Shown piece by piece: positions 1 to 12,616 of a stretch of 64,000 nucleotides of DNA. Each line of letters begins with the position of its first letter. The first letter of the stretch is position 1. A program made the position numbers and the translations under genes. The stretch is from Onchocerca volvulus. Its lineage: Eukaryota > Nematoda > Chromadorea > Rhabditida > Onchocercidae. The notes below the pieces were generated by a model that worked only from the letters and a program-made list of their open reading frames with translations, was not told the DNA's origin and made no database searches. Location of the stretch: assembly GCA_000499405.2 (NCBI GenBank), contig HG738139.1, forward strand, positions 12,548,398 through 12,612,397. Direction: 5' to 3'.

Positions 1-345
1 GTCTAGGATGACGACTTCTTCTTGGTTGTAATTGTCCCACCATTTGTTCATATTTGCTGTTTTGATGTAGTAGGATTTGGATAATTTGGTGACAAAGGTG
101 GTTTTTCCGATTCCTGGTTCGCCGATTATGAGGTAGAGCTCCGTTGTTTGTTTTCTGTCTTCCATTAAGTAGTTCTTTAGTGTTATTATTTTAGTAAGAC
201 TTTTCATAACTAATAAATTGTCTTCCTCAGCTAATTCTTATAAAGTTAGTTCGTTTTCACAAAGTTTTTTTAAGAGGTCTGATTGTAAATCAGATTTTCT
301 TTTTCTATTATTTTCGGGTCTGTCTTCTATTTCTTTTTCAATGTT
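1..345 (-). pseudogene. Rep-like SF3 helicase fragment, copy 1 (endogenous CRESS-DNA virus element)
   Basis: Read on the minus strand, this frame encodes the linker and start of the helicase domain of a Rep protein like those of circovirus/cyclovirus-type CRESS-DNA viruses. The Walker A loop GEPGIGKTT lies near 100-125, followed by the stretch leading to Walker B (VVILD), where the window edge cuts it off. In the family, Rep nicks the origin and its SF3 helicase unwinds viral DNA. No HUH nuclease domain is present on the N-terminal side: the homology stops at about 345, where it meets copy 2 in opposite orientation. An in-frame TAA at 238-240 interrupts the linker. The loss of the nuclease domain and the stop mark it as a dead insert. 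The family call is firm at domain level; the viral genus is not determined. Confidence 0.85.
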
Positions 346-374
346 CAAAAAAAATAGCTGCCTTGGCTGCATGC

Positions 375-748
375 TATCCAAATCCTACTACATCAAAACA
401 GCAAATATGGACAAATGGTGGGACAATTACAACCAGGAAAAAGTCGTCATCCTAGACGACTTCCACGGCTGGATGTCCCCAGCTGAAATATTCAACCTAG
501 ACGACTCCAAGAAACACATGGTACCCATTAAAGGGGGCTTCGTTAAATTCACCAGTAAGGCAATCGTAATAACCAGCAACAAATTACCCGAATACTGGTG
601 GAAGCCGAATGTCATCAAAAAATACGACATGTGTGCATTCGATCGAAGAGTTACCATCACCTGGATTTGGACCAAAAACGAAGACCGAATGCAGTTCTTA
701 TACCAATTCAACACGGACATAGCCATCAACAACAACGAAGAAATATAA
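375..748 (+). pseudogene. Rep-like SF3 helicase C-terminal fragment, copy 2
   Basis: A plus-strand frame encoding the C-terminal ~124 residues of the same Rep type, ending in a natural TAA. Visible motifs in order are Walker B (VVILDDF, with the following GW), motif C (IVITSNK) and a FDRR arginine motif. Its first ~80 bases nearly match the region antisense at the window's left edge (copy 1), differing by a few substitutions, so these are two related copies joined head to head, not one broken gene. The frame extends upstream to 218, but that part is antisense to copy 1 and is not real N-terminus. The Walker A segment and the whole HUH nuclease domain are missing, so it cannot encode an active Rep alone. 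The first in-frame Met with homology is at about 408. Confidence 0.85.
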
Positions 749-905
749 CGTGATAATACGCTTCATTTCTATTGTATTAACACTATTTTCATTAATAAAA
801 TTTTATTAAAAAAAAAACTTTAACACAACAAAAAAAAAAAACAATTAATATACGAACAGCCCGACCCATAAAAATCCTCTCACCCGTCAGGCCTTCTCGG
901 GGAGA
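707..905. repeat. Left arm of ~200 bp inverted repeat in the viral island
   Basis: This arm starts in the last 13 Rep codons, runs through the stop, an AT-rich 3' flank with an A-tract, and a GC-rich end around TCCTCTCACCCGT and GGCCTTC. It is the reverse complement, with scattered differences, of 1425-1634. The shared A-tract differs in length between arms. The arms frame a GC-rich cassette. Confidence 0.85.
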
Positions 906-1121
906 GCTTCGCCCCCCTACCCTCCCCCCAATTTTATAGGGGCTATTTTCTATTCAAAAATTTACTATTCACATAAGCAACGTAGCTTTTCTTAACCAAT
1001 ACAACGTGACCCCCACCTGAATCTCACCACCCCCACTACCACAATCCGTCCCATGAGCCAAATTCACCACCGGGCTGTTCGGTTGGAACAAATGATAGTC
1101 CGTATACGACGGAAAACGCGG

Positions 1122-1412
1122 TCACATACGGCGCACAACATTCGCCGTGAGGCATGTCAAACGAGTAGCAGCCACGTCTGTTCTGTCGCCTTCACCGCCA
1201 ACCTGCACTCGCAACACTCCGGGAGTACAATCCTTATTCGTCGCGATCCAAACCACTGCGCCATAAATTTTTACCGGACAGTCGTTCGGTAAACCATATG
1301 CATTGGCGAGCATGGGATGGGATCGTCCTCCTGCCTGGAGATCGAAGCACGCCGAAGCAAATGTAATGTCCCGAGAAGCACGAGCAGCGAACCGAGTAAA
1401 AAACCATTCGCT
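1122..1412 (-). pseudogene. GC-rich open frame inside the inverted arms, capsid position, unidentified
   Basis: A minus-strand frame open for about 97 codons between a TGA just upstream of 1412 and a TGA at 1122; the first Met is at 1313. Composition is far richer in GC than the flanking host DNA. The product has balanced residue use, including several Cys, Gly and Trp, and no motif I recognise. A second frame, downstream on the same strand at about 960-1120, also reads without obvious host character, so the original gene was probably longer and is now frameshifted. It converges on the Rep 3' end, the arrangement seen between cap and rep in circovirus-like genomes, so a capsid remnant is possible. 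That is inference from position alone; structure-based search would be needed to name it. Confidence 0.4.
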
Positions 1413-1424
1413 TCATAGAGGGCT

Positions 1425-1634
1425 TCGCCCCCCCGCGAAGGCCTAACGGGTGAGAGGATTTTATGGGTCGAGCTGTTCGTATATTAATTGTTTTTTTTTT
1501 TTTTTTGTTGCGTTAAAGTGTTTTTTTTTAGTAAAATTTTATTAATGAAAATGGTGTTAATACAACAGAAATGAAGCGTATTATAAATCACGTTATATTT
1601 CTTCGTTGTTGTTGATGGCTATGTCCGTGTTGAA
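1425..1634. repeat. Right arm of inverted repeat, carrying a third Rep C-terminal fragment
   Basis: This is the reverse complement of 707-905. At its outer end, 1593-1634 on the minus strand, it includes the last 13 codons and stop of Rep (copy 3), after which similarity ends abruptly. This outer boundary and that of the left arm correspond to the same Rep codon, so both arms were captured or inverted together. At its inner end, just outside the arm at 1421-1443, GGCTTCGC and GCGAAGGCC can pair around a C-run to form a short stem-loop. Confidence 0.85.
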
Positions 1635-1652
1635 AAAGGGGAGAGATAAAAA

Positions 1653-1751
1653 CTTCTTGATACCAGTTCATCCGACACATACAATCAATTCTACGGATTA
1701 AACATCAACGAAAAATTTCTACAACAATATCTAGAAAAGCTGAAGCACTAA
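1653..1751 (+). pseudogene. Short coding-like fragment at the island's right edge
   Basis: A plus-strand frame of about 32 codons between stops that reads like protein (polar, with NQFYGLNIN and a helical tail QQYLEKLKH before TAA). It sits between the third Rep fragment and the last exon of the THADA-like gene. It could be another piece of the viral insert or chance. I do not recognise it. Confidence 0.25.
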
Positions 1752-1777
1752 AAATCTTGCTAGGATTACCTCGAACC

Positions 1778-4700
1778 TTAAAAAGCAATAGATCTTTCCA
1801 TTACCGAGTCTTTCTGGAGAGCCTCAGGTGTTTTACTGATTTCCTTAGTTGTTTTGACCTAAAAACATAAACTCATCGGCGGTTTTTCCAAACATCATTC
1901 AAACTTCATTTTGGCATCGAAGTAAGATTTATGGTATTGGCATAAATCTCAATCTCATTTCCGACTCATCTTATTTAATATCAGCATAGCGAAAAGTTTG
2001 TTTCTATAGGTGATCAATGAGAAACATGATATTTGCTTCCATCAGGATTACTTACAGCCTCCATACCCATTTTTCGAAGGTATGCAATTTTTCGAAAGTA
2101 TGCTTCATCATAAAGTACAAGAAAAATCATGAAATATCACCTCTATACCATTAGTAATATTTAGGATTTGGTATTTAATGAAAACTGCAATTGTAAATAA
2201 TCCAATCTAACTTGAGCGAAACCCTCAATTTACATTCATAGCATGATTCAAGGATCGAAGTAATCAAATATTTTCATTGTTAATAAATTAAATTAAGTAC
2301 GACATAACAAGTAGTGCACTAACTCAAGAAAAATCACGTAAAGTGATAAATTTTCTACAATTTATGTATTCAAACAGAAACAAGAAATCTCACTTTCAAG
2401 TTCATAACCGGATCCCATGAATAGGATAACGTAGTTCCACCGCTGCATGCATTAACCACGCGAAATGCAACACGCTTAATATAATCAACTTCATCCAATA
2501 GAAGTGATCGACAACAAGATATAAATCTGAAAAAACAGAAAATCAAACCAAACAATACGCAAAAGTTAATTTTTGAATATTTTTGAGCACAAGTACAATC
2601 CAGGCCAAATCATTATGTTAATTCTAACCCTAATTATATTTATCACCTAAAGTTGTAGAGAAAATATTGTTATGATAATAGGTATTGATTTGGTTAATCA
2701 ATATCTATCCGTAACTTCTTTTCAGCTTATCTGAAGCCTTATATTAAAATGCTTCGATTTTCTCCAGCCGTTATCAGCCGCCAATGTTATCTGTTTTATT
2801 TCACAATATTTCCAACTGAAAATTAACCTATATCGATAAGAGGGAGAATGAATCAACATGGTGCATGAAGTACGAGAAAATATCATTAAAGCATGCGCGG
2901 CATGCAATCGCCATAATTCTTTTGATGAATAAGCATGTTTCTCAATTTCCGCAAGTAAAGCTCCAAAATGTTCAAAACAAATAAAACACTTTCCAATCAA
3001 TATTTTATGAGTTTTCTGAATCAAATTGGGCAGCGAAACAGCGGAATGTGAGCAAAACGAATGAGGTAAATCAGATGGCAAATCCAGGAACTCCATTCTA
3101 AAATGATCGATAATGAGAACAAGGAAATCATAAACCATCAATATCAGTAAACTGATTAATCACTGATGAATTTCATGATAATATACTTGAGATACAAAAT
3201 ATAATCCAGCAGGTAAGACATTGAACAGAGGAATGATCAGTTAAGCCCAACATGTACAAAATGTAGTTATGTAGAAAAAATTATAACTAAAAAAAAAAAA
3301 ATCAAACTTACGCCTCTAATTCTGAGATAGCATAGCTCAGAGTAATCTTAATATTCAATGGTAATTTATGCTCCACGATTCTTTTCAGTCGGTGTGATAG
3401 TTTTCTTCTATATGGTACTAGACGCAACAAACAAGATACTAATAAATGATTGATTCGCAAATTCGGACTCATCACGAGTAACGAAACAAGTTTGTTTACC
3501 AATGATTGCAGATGCCTGCAACGAGAATTCACCTTGTTCCCCAATATTAATTACTATACAGTATTCTACTGATGTGAGAAAGAAATCATGGAATATGGTA
3601 GAAGAAACTTGCTATAACTATTAATTTTACATGATGACTAAATTCTGGACAGTTGTAATTTAAACAAATAGTTAGCATATTTAAGATTCAGTTTTCCAGA
3701 CTTCCAATACTCATCGCATGAAATTGTGAAAAATTTCCATTATTTTTAAGAATAAAATAAAAATTAGTAATCCAGATTAGTTCATTCTCTATCAAACAAT
3801 AATCTGATTTACTGACAAAAATTTCTATAACTTCAATTTGAAAATTTCCACTTCAATTTTCTAAAACATAATACACATAGTGAATACAACCACCTGCTCT
3901 TTTTAATAACAGATTTACTTAAAAATCAATTTGTGGCATACACCTTTCAGAATTGATAATTCAAAAAAAAAAAACCTTACTCTAACTGAATTATAGTGTA
4001 AAATGATCCGCTCACAAAGCGTAATTTCTCCAGCAACGAGAGCAACAGTATTAAAGCTGGATCGTGCACCGCTGTTTGTTTCAATTGATAGCAAAACTCA
4101 TTCCATAATAAATTATATCGGAAAGCAAACATGAAGAGAGGAATCCCATATTCTGTGTCATCTACGAGTTTGTGAACCAATGCAGCTGAAAAACTTTACG
4201 AGTACTGATAAAAACTTTAAATAAAGTTTATTATTATTTTTTTTTTTTTTTGTAAACATGGCTATTTGCATTTTTACCAATGAGCTTCGCCATCTACGAA
4301 GCCCCTTATTGACAGACTTAACAAAACAAATTTTTACCATAGCAGTGACATGCTGCATTTCGTACCATACTGTTACCTGCTCGATAGAAATCCAGCACTG
4401 ATTTAAAAATTTTCAAAGCACAATAAGTCACATCTACAAATGAAAAACTCATATGTATATATAAATGTATGCCTGTTTGAGAAAATACTTAATATATTAG
4501 AAAAATTTGAAGTTTTTTCATCAATTTTTCCTTTCCTCCTGTTCCTCTCATTTTTCACCTATAATAACAGCAACTGAATGTTACAATAACTATTCTATTC
4601 CAGAAAAGTCTTTCTGAACCAAGTTGGTCTTAATCTAGTTTAATAATATGAACCAATTTTGGTTTAATTCCAGGAAAAACCATACCACTTCAACGGAAAA

Positions 4701-7700
4701 ACTTAAATTAAATACTTGTGTTTTTTATTCTATGATAAAAACACAGCTACATTTAAAGTGGAATTCAAGTGATGAAATACAATTTAGAAAAAATCCGACA
4801 TACCAAAATTTGCCATATATAGAAAAGTTTTTATTACTTTCATTAATCGTACAGCTATCAATGGTGTGCATGCGCGAATATTTTCGAATAAAAAGTCAAT
4901 AAGGCTATTACCAATGCCTAATATTTCATGGAATATTTTAAACACCGAACAAAATGCCAAATTACGAGTTGTGCATTCGAGATCAACGGATAATCTTTTC
5001 GTCTATAATAAAGAAAAATCGAATAGAATTTTCAAATCCTTATGATTTTTCGGATGATATCATGAAATCATTATATTTTAAATCTTTTTTTTTTTTCTTC
5101 TTTTTTGTAATTTCCTGCTGAGATTTTCTGATGATGGCCCAGGAATTTTTCTGAGTCTATCAATTAAGTGGCTGATTAAAAAAAGAAAAATATCAGTTTT
5201 ATTAAAAAAACTTAGGTGTTAATAAATAATTACGGGTCGGAAATAATAAGTACTAAATCATTAAGACCAACAAATTCATATACAAGTCCTTCGAATCTCG
5301 TGGTTTTACGACGTTTATCACAAAATTATTTGGATTTTTATATTTATTAATAAAAGTACTGATACTTCAAGTCTTTGCTCTCGCTCTTTCCCTTCTTCTT
5401 TCGTCTTCGATCCTAATCAATCAATAAGATTTTTTTCGAATATCCTTGAAATTTCGATTGAAACTCATGAATTCCTTATTACCCAACCCTATACTCATGA
5501 TGATAACAAATTCGAGGTACCATCATGAGAAAAATTTCATCAGAAAAAATTGAAGAGAGGATTTAATAAAAGATGACAAATTATCATTCTATGTTATTAA
5601 ATTAATCAGCAGTGAAAAAAATAAGACATTATTCCCAGCTATGGCATCGCAAATATCGTTTTTTAATAACAATGAAATGAAACTTGGTAAGAATATTTGC
5701 AAAAATAATGAATATTAGCAAGTTAAAAAACCGAAAGCCTTACTTTCTCGAAATATTGCCATACTACATCACGCAAATCATTCGCCATACAACAAGCAGT
5801 TATTCTATTAAAACAGATAGCACAATCATCGACTACACCTTTATGACGACTTCGCATCAATACATTCCATACCGAATCGTAGGCATTTGTAATAATATTC
5901 TTCGTTCCTATCATTTCACATAAAGATGCCAACATTTCGCAGTTTATCTAGAAATTTTATAAAAAATAAATATTTTGTAAAATCAAACATTCACAATACA
6001 ATCAGAACTGCTAGTAATATTCGTTCTGATTTTTTTGTACTGTTTTCTACTTTTTCCCTCAAAAGGATACCAATCAATTACAACGCACGAATCTATACCG
6101 TTACCTATAATAAAATACTAGCAATTCTAATTGTATTGCACTATTTCTCCTCGTTTTAATGAAAAATCTTGAACTTCAATTAAAACTTAAATTTTATTCG
6201 ACTCTGTTATTATAAATATAGCCATCAATTATCAGAATTTATTTCAGTGAAATCCAAAAAAAAAAAAAAACAAAAGAGAGACAAAATAATTCACCTTTAA
6301 GCTATGATAATATTGATCGATTGCTTTACGTTGTTCATCACTTATCATTAATGTTTGAGAAGCTGAAGGATATAGCCTTCTGTACAGTTCAGGAAGTGAT
6401 ACACATTGACCGTTATGCTCACTGCCACTGAATAAAATCAAATCAATGTTGCATTTAATACAAGCGTCCATCCAAAAAAAATGATCAAGAACGGATTCAG
6501 CAGCACAATTCTCTATCAATGAAGTTAGAGTAATTTTCACATCTGGAAAAATATTATTAAAAAAAAATTAATTCTATACTGCATCAAAATCAATGAGGAT
6601 TCCAGAAAAAATTTCATTCTCTATTCTTTATTTCCACTACATATTTCGCGCTCATTTTATATAAGCATTTGCTTATTTATTGTTAGGATTACCCGAAAAA
6701 TTAACTTACTGTTCGAATCTTTGCGCTTAGATTTCTTTATCAAATTCAAAATCTCCTTCGGTTCTTTGAATCGCAACATCATTTTTACAACATAGTTTAA
6801 ACCATCCATGCTATCACTATTGAGCATTTCCATAAATTTATCTGTTAGAAAAAGTTGAGAATTAAATTCCGTAGGCGATAAACACATCAGGAATTTTGTC
6901 CTGCAATTTAATGAATTGTGAATAAAACTCATAATGTATTAAATCGATTCCGTCTAATAATTTCACTATAATCCCTTCAAATCTTAACATTCAATATGCT
7001 AACTTAGAATGTTGATAGTGTAGACCTGAACTGCTAATAAGTACAATTATCACAACAAAGAATCACAATAAACAATTACGTTCTAACAGGATGACTTGGA
7101 TTTCATGCTTTTATTTTTTACTACTGATAACTTTTTACTATTTCTTATCACATAATCTTAACAAATTCATTGTCACTACTAAATTATACATCTAAACTAA
7201 ACCGAACAGACAACAGAAATCCATTCGCAATTCACAATTCTATAGTTTGAACTATTTTCTAACGTAATCAAAGAGAAATATAAGTCCTCATACACCTGAA
7301 TTGTCTTTTTTAATAGATGATTAAGACAAAAAAGTATTACAATCCTATAACTAAGTCAGCTTACAGTCCATTCACTTAAAACTGTGAGCCAATTATAGAT
7401 ATTTCATCTCAGCTTCACGATGTTAGTTTTGTTTACATGCATTAACATAAACAAATTTAAAGAAAAACGAAATCAGTAGCAAAAATAGATAATTCACTGA
7501 CCTTATCTCTGTAATGTCACTTTTAGAAAATGAATCCATCAACTGCGTATTAGTTAACCATTCATCAAAACCGCACTGTTTAAGAAGTTCCAAAATAAAC
7601 ACAGTTTGAAATGATCGATCTCGATCATTCCACATATTGTACAGCTCTTCAAGCAAAGCTATTTCTAGACGTTTACATGTTTTTGCATTCGAGATTCGTA

Positions 7701-10700
7701 CCATGTCCAAAAGTGCAGCACAAAACTTAGCATCACTGATGTCCAAGTTTTGCAAGACAAAGGATTTGACACTTCCGAACTGACGAGACCAATCGAACTG
7801 AATAAAACAGAAATATTTATAGCTATAATAAATTGGGCCCAAAAATGATAGAAAATCAGCAGAAAGCAAGCTGATCAACATATCATATGTCAACGACGTC
7901 CACAATATCATATCATACTATCACATTATTAGAACTAACCAGTCATTCAGTATAACAAACGGCATGATATTTTCCCGAATAAGATTATGCATGGATCTGT
8001 CAAAAGAAATTTCTAGTATTACAATTAAACCATCTAAATTCATTTTTGATAAAAATGTGAGCTTATTTAAATCAGCTTTTTCATTATATTTCGAAGTTTT
8101 TGGAATAAGAACAGCTATATTTTGCACTATCAGCCATAATCATTCTCATATCGTCAAGAGAAATCGAAATATCGTGGGAACTGTCTTGTGGTAATTTAGT
8201 AGTATTTAGTCGCATCATATTTCTAATAAAATTTACCAGCACCCAATCAGATCCAATCAATTCATGGAGAAACTTACCAGCTTCTTATTCATCAGCTTCT
8301 TCGATAATTCAAGTGCATCTAGACGCAAAGCTGAATGATATGATGTTAGGCAATTCCACAGTAAGTCAAGTTCATTGCTTTCCAGTGCAAATATAAAAAA
8401 TTTTTGAACGGAAATCCATCCATACAAAAGGCGATCGTAGCGCATCCAAACTACTTCTTCCTTTTCTGAATTCCAGAAATAATCCATGCTCATCAAATTA
8501 TACATTTCCTCTTCAGTAAAACAACAGTTCTGATTGGTTTGCTTGAAAGATTGATTTTCAGCCGAAATCATTTGTAAAATGATTTCAGCAGTTTCTCTCA
8601 TTATCAATTTAGACTTCACATTAGTGTTCAACTTTGCTAGCCAAAACCTTGAGCAGTTTAAACGACGCATTCTGAAACAATTATATTTCTTTCATTTCTA
8701 TTTGGAGCAAGTAATTTCTTACATAAATTACAATAAATTACAAGCAATTTCTTTAATTAAGCTTTCATCATGAAATGCTTCTGCTACAAGTTAAAAAATA
8801 ACGCTATGCCAATTTTTTATACGATAACAACTTTCGCTCAGAAATGAATGACACAGCTGATGATTTGGTAACAGAAATTCTGCCAAAATTCGTGTCCGAT
8901 CACGATATAATTCAAAAATTACTGACCATTTTGAAATAAAAAATCATTTATTGAAATAACCGCTTTGTTTTTTGCAATTTTCAATTTTCATGCCCTGACA
9001 TGAAAATATACTACAAATTATCAAATTATATAGATGAAAAGATCTCAATATTTTTGATTATATAAATTTGCTGAAACTAACCGATTGGAAGATACCAAGC
9101 AATTCGCCAGAAACCGAGCACAAATTTTACAATCACTGCTATCACTAATGAACCAAGCAAGCAAACAATCAGATGTCACGGAGCCACTAGAATGACGCGC
9201 TTGAGCTCTCCACAGAACTGACATCAGTATATTCTCATTATTTCCATAAATCTGCAAATTTTAACTTTAAACCTATTTAAATTTAAACCTTCACTACATG
9301 TTATGAAAAAAGCATTCCGATTCTCCAGCCAAGTGATTATGCAATCTTAAAGAAAATAAGTGCCCTAGAAGCAGCATGAATTTAAGCTAGACACACACAG
9401 CCATTTATCAATCAACTATTGTTGCCAAATTTCGGTTGAATACATTTGTTGATTAGATCTTCGATGATTCAAAATAAATTGATTTTAAATAGTTACTAGA
9501 TACAATAGCTTTTTCCTCTTGTTTGAAACTTATTGAAGTATGTTTCATCTTATTTCTACAATGCCATATTTAAGTAAGATTCGTGGGAATAAAGTTTTCC
9601 AACATTTATATGAAATAATGTGAGAAATCATTGTTTCAAGAAATTCTCATAGAAATTAGGGCTCATAAGGACACATTTTCACTCATTTATCAATATCTAT
9701 TAAGCAATTAGGAAGGAATATATGCAATTAAGTGATTGCTCATATATTTCTTGTATCAATAAAAATAAGTAAAATGATTAAAAAGATATACCTCATCATG
9801 TTTCAATGCAGGTATTACTGATGCAAGCAAAGCCCATTTCTCTTTCAATGCGTTAGGTAACATACACAACCACAAGAACTGCTTTAATGAAATGAAAAAT
9901 GATTAAAATTTGCAATAAAATTAAAAAGGAATGACTCATAGTTTCTAAAGAAATGAATTCTTAAAGAATTTTATGACGAATTACATTACATCACAAGTGA
10001 TTCCAACCTGGTTTGCTGTGACACCAAGTTCTCTCTGCAACTTTATTAAAGTCTTGAGAAGTTTTAGATCTGCACCTGATTGTTGCATGAACACACCATG
10101 AAAGCACTGCTTTATACATCTCAGTAATGTTCTCTTTTCTTGATCATTTAGATCGCTCAATTCATGAGCAGCTTTAGTTAAACGTTTTCCAACTATTCCA
10201 TAAATACTTCTATTCAATACTTCGTCCTTTTGAGTGAACCATTCTGCTATCTTCCTGAACTTAGATGATTATTTCAATACTTATAAATAATTCAAGATCA
10301 AACATCTGTTACAATTAATCACTCTCCAGCAGATCGCTGAGATCATTAGAAAACGTCTAACATATAAAACAGTGTTAAATGTTGGCATTTTAAGACTTAT
10401 GAAAGATGTTAATCTACTAAAATATAAGGAAGTGAAGGATGGAATGTAAGCTATCGAAGTCTGAAATTCTCGTGCTTTAAGAAATGTGATCACAGAATAT
10501 TTCTTCAAAATCGGATAGAAAACGATTCAAAGCAAGCTACTTGAAGCCTTACATATTTTAATATAAAAGAAATTACAACAAATCTTGTTTATTATAAAAC
10601 GGACATACCAAAAAGATAGCTTGGAAATAACTGCATGCAACGAAATATTATCTTTTTCATTGTGAATATCTACGATCATCTTGATCAGTGTATGAATTGG

Positions 10701-12616
10701 CTCCGGTTTTTCAAAAAGAAATTTTCAACTGAAAATTAGTTAAAATCTAGAATGAATTTGCAATTCGAAAAATTCCGAATTTGAAAGTTTAGTATAAGCA
10801 TTTCACGTAGATGTGGAAATATGAAAGGATTAATCAATGTCAAAGCATAGCAAGCGTTCTTTGAAAGGTTTTAAGCAGATTGGAAAGTTAAAAGTTAACG
10901 TTGCAAAACTTAGTCTATGCATAGATCATGTCGAATGATTTAAAAAACTAAAATTATGAAATTTCCAGCAAAGAGTATTCTATTACCGAAATGCATTATC
11001 AATTAAGACAATTCTAATTATATCGTTGAACATAAAAGTAAGAAGCATTGATGGATGATTCCTTATAAATCTATTTATTGATACGCACAGGAGGTAATTG
11101 CCATTTTTAACATTTATCTTCAAAAGAAATTATTATACAAATGAGGAATTAGTCTTATTGAGAAATACGTTTCCCAAAATCATAAATCAAGTTCATGAAA
11201 TTTATCCGAAATAAATATTTTAAAAACAAATGACAAAACAAATATTTAAAAAAAAAAAGATATTTCGAAATTTGCGTACCTGTTCATCAACTGTAGGTTC
11301 ATAATAGGATTTCAAATTACAAATACCAGACACTTCATTAGTTGAAGATCTTGAACACTGAAATTTTTTATATTAGAAGTGGTCTAAATTAAATTCAACA
11401 AAATTTCGAAGAATTTATTAAAACCCCTGCATAAATTTTTATACTTTTGTTAAATCCATTGTTGGATAATTTGAAAATGTGTAGTCATTTATGTTTCATA
11501 AATTGATCTATATTCTTTATTCGTTGAAAAAATCAACTATGTTGATCATCATTCGAAAAAAAGTTGACCATACATTTTAACTTATCATCCAAGGTTAACG
11601 AAATTATAAAATGAGGAACACTATCATTTAGAAAAACATAACTTATAGCGAAAACAGACAGAAACATTATTTAATTGATGAAGTAATTAAAGGAACAAGT
11701 TAGCTAACCGCAGTAACATACAAAAGTTTATCTTTTGAAATGCTTCCATCGCTATCGAAAAAAAAAAACATTGCGTTATAAAATTTGTCAAAAAAAAAAG
11801 TTTATAAATCATCCCGACTGTACAGACTCGACGATTTAAAATTCAAATTTTGAAACAGATTTCAATTTATTCGAATAATTTTGGTCGTAAATTTACTTGA
11901 TTCTTGCACAAAATCATCGTCACTATTGCACTTCTAGAAATTCTTTTCATATACTATCTATACTACCTTAATCAAATAAGAAATTTTTTTATTTCGAATA
12001 ATTTCAATTAAAATTCACCAATAATCCATGCATAATTTCGTATATTTTCAGAATACTACATGAGACTTCACAATATGTCAATCGTTAGTTTCAAATTTTT
12101 GTTCACGTCAAATGTGGGAAAAATGATCTAATAACTGATCTCGAAATCGAATATGGCACCTGATGAATGATCTAATAACTAACAACACAAGGATTCATGA
12201 GTTGATATCCATGAAACACATACTCGTGTTCTTGCTGAATTTAATTTTCTCATCGATTTTGATGAGAATCGGATACCACACATATAATTCAGAGAACTGC
12301 ACAAATCTTTTTAGAAGAATCCGACATAATAGTAATACGGGATCAGGATGCTTGTAAAGTTACGAGAAGAATGAAACACCATTAGAAGTAGCATGTGGAG
12401 AAAAAGACTGAACTTTGTAAGAGTCACCGGGAATCAACGGCAGCATCGATGCATTTGGGATCCAAAACAGCAACAATTATTTAAGAAAAAAAAAATTTTT
12501 TTTGTTAAACCGAGAAAATGAGAGGAATTACGAGCGACAAAGGAAAGAATAACCCAGTGATCAATTTACCTGGATTTTCTCTGATTATCCGCGATGATTC
12601 TAACAATAATGTCCAT
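1778..12616 (-). CDS. THADA/Trm732-like HEAT-repeat protein (tRNA 2'-O-methylation partner), about 21 exons
   Basis: Exons (minus strand, 5' to 3'): 12616-12570, 11751-11709, 11357-11280, 10728-10609, 10254-10008, 9878-9792, 9251-9082, 8671-8278, ~8222-7940, 7797-7502, 6900-6710, 6542-6295, 5947-5744, 5002-4912, 4433-4377, 4185-3981, 3515-3312, 3097-2828, 2526-2394, ~2130-2056, 1858-1778. Total about 1,170 residues, helical throughout with no signal peptide. Family evidence: a segment with ISDEQRKAIDQYYHSL leads into RSRHKGVVDDC (compare the SRHRGAF element of DUF2428 in THADA), then TKRLSVDL at the position of the family's RRSAGLP motif, then CALKIFKSVLDF like its HALNILRALF. In yeast and human this family supports methylation of tRNA position 32 with Trm7/FTSJ1. 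Oddities: exon 4 needs one T fewer (A-run 10713-10717), and 7940-8222 reads in two frames that join if one base of 8120-8123 is removed and disagrees in phase with both neighbours. The start of the ~2130 exon is not resolved. It is shorter than most homologues. Confidence 0.6.

Noticed and set aside
218..374. N-terminal part of the plus-strand frame that runs into Rep copy 2
   Set aside because: It is antisense to Rep copy 1 and has no homology in this sense; the real Rep similarity begins at about 375.
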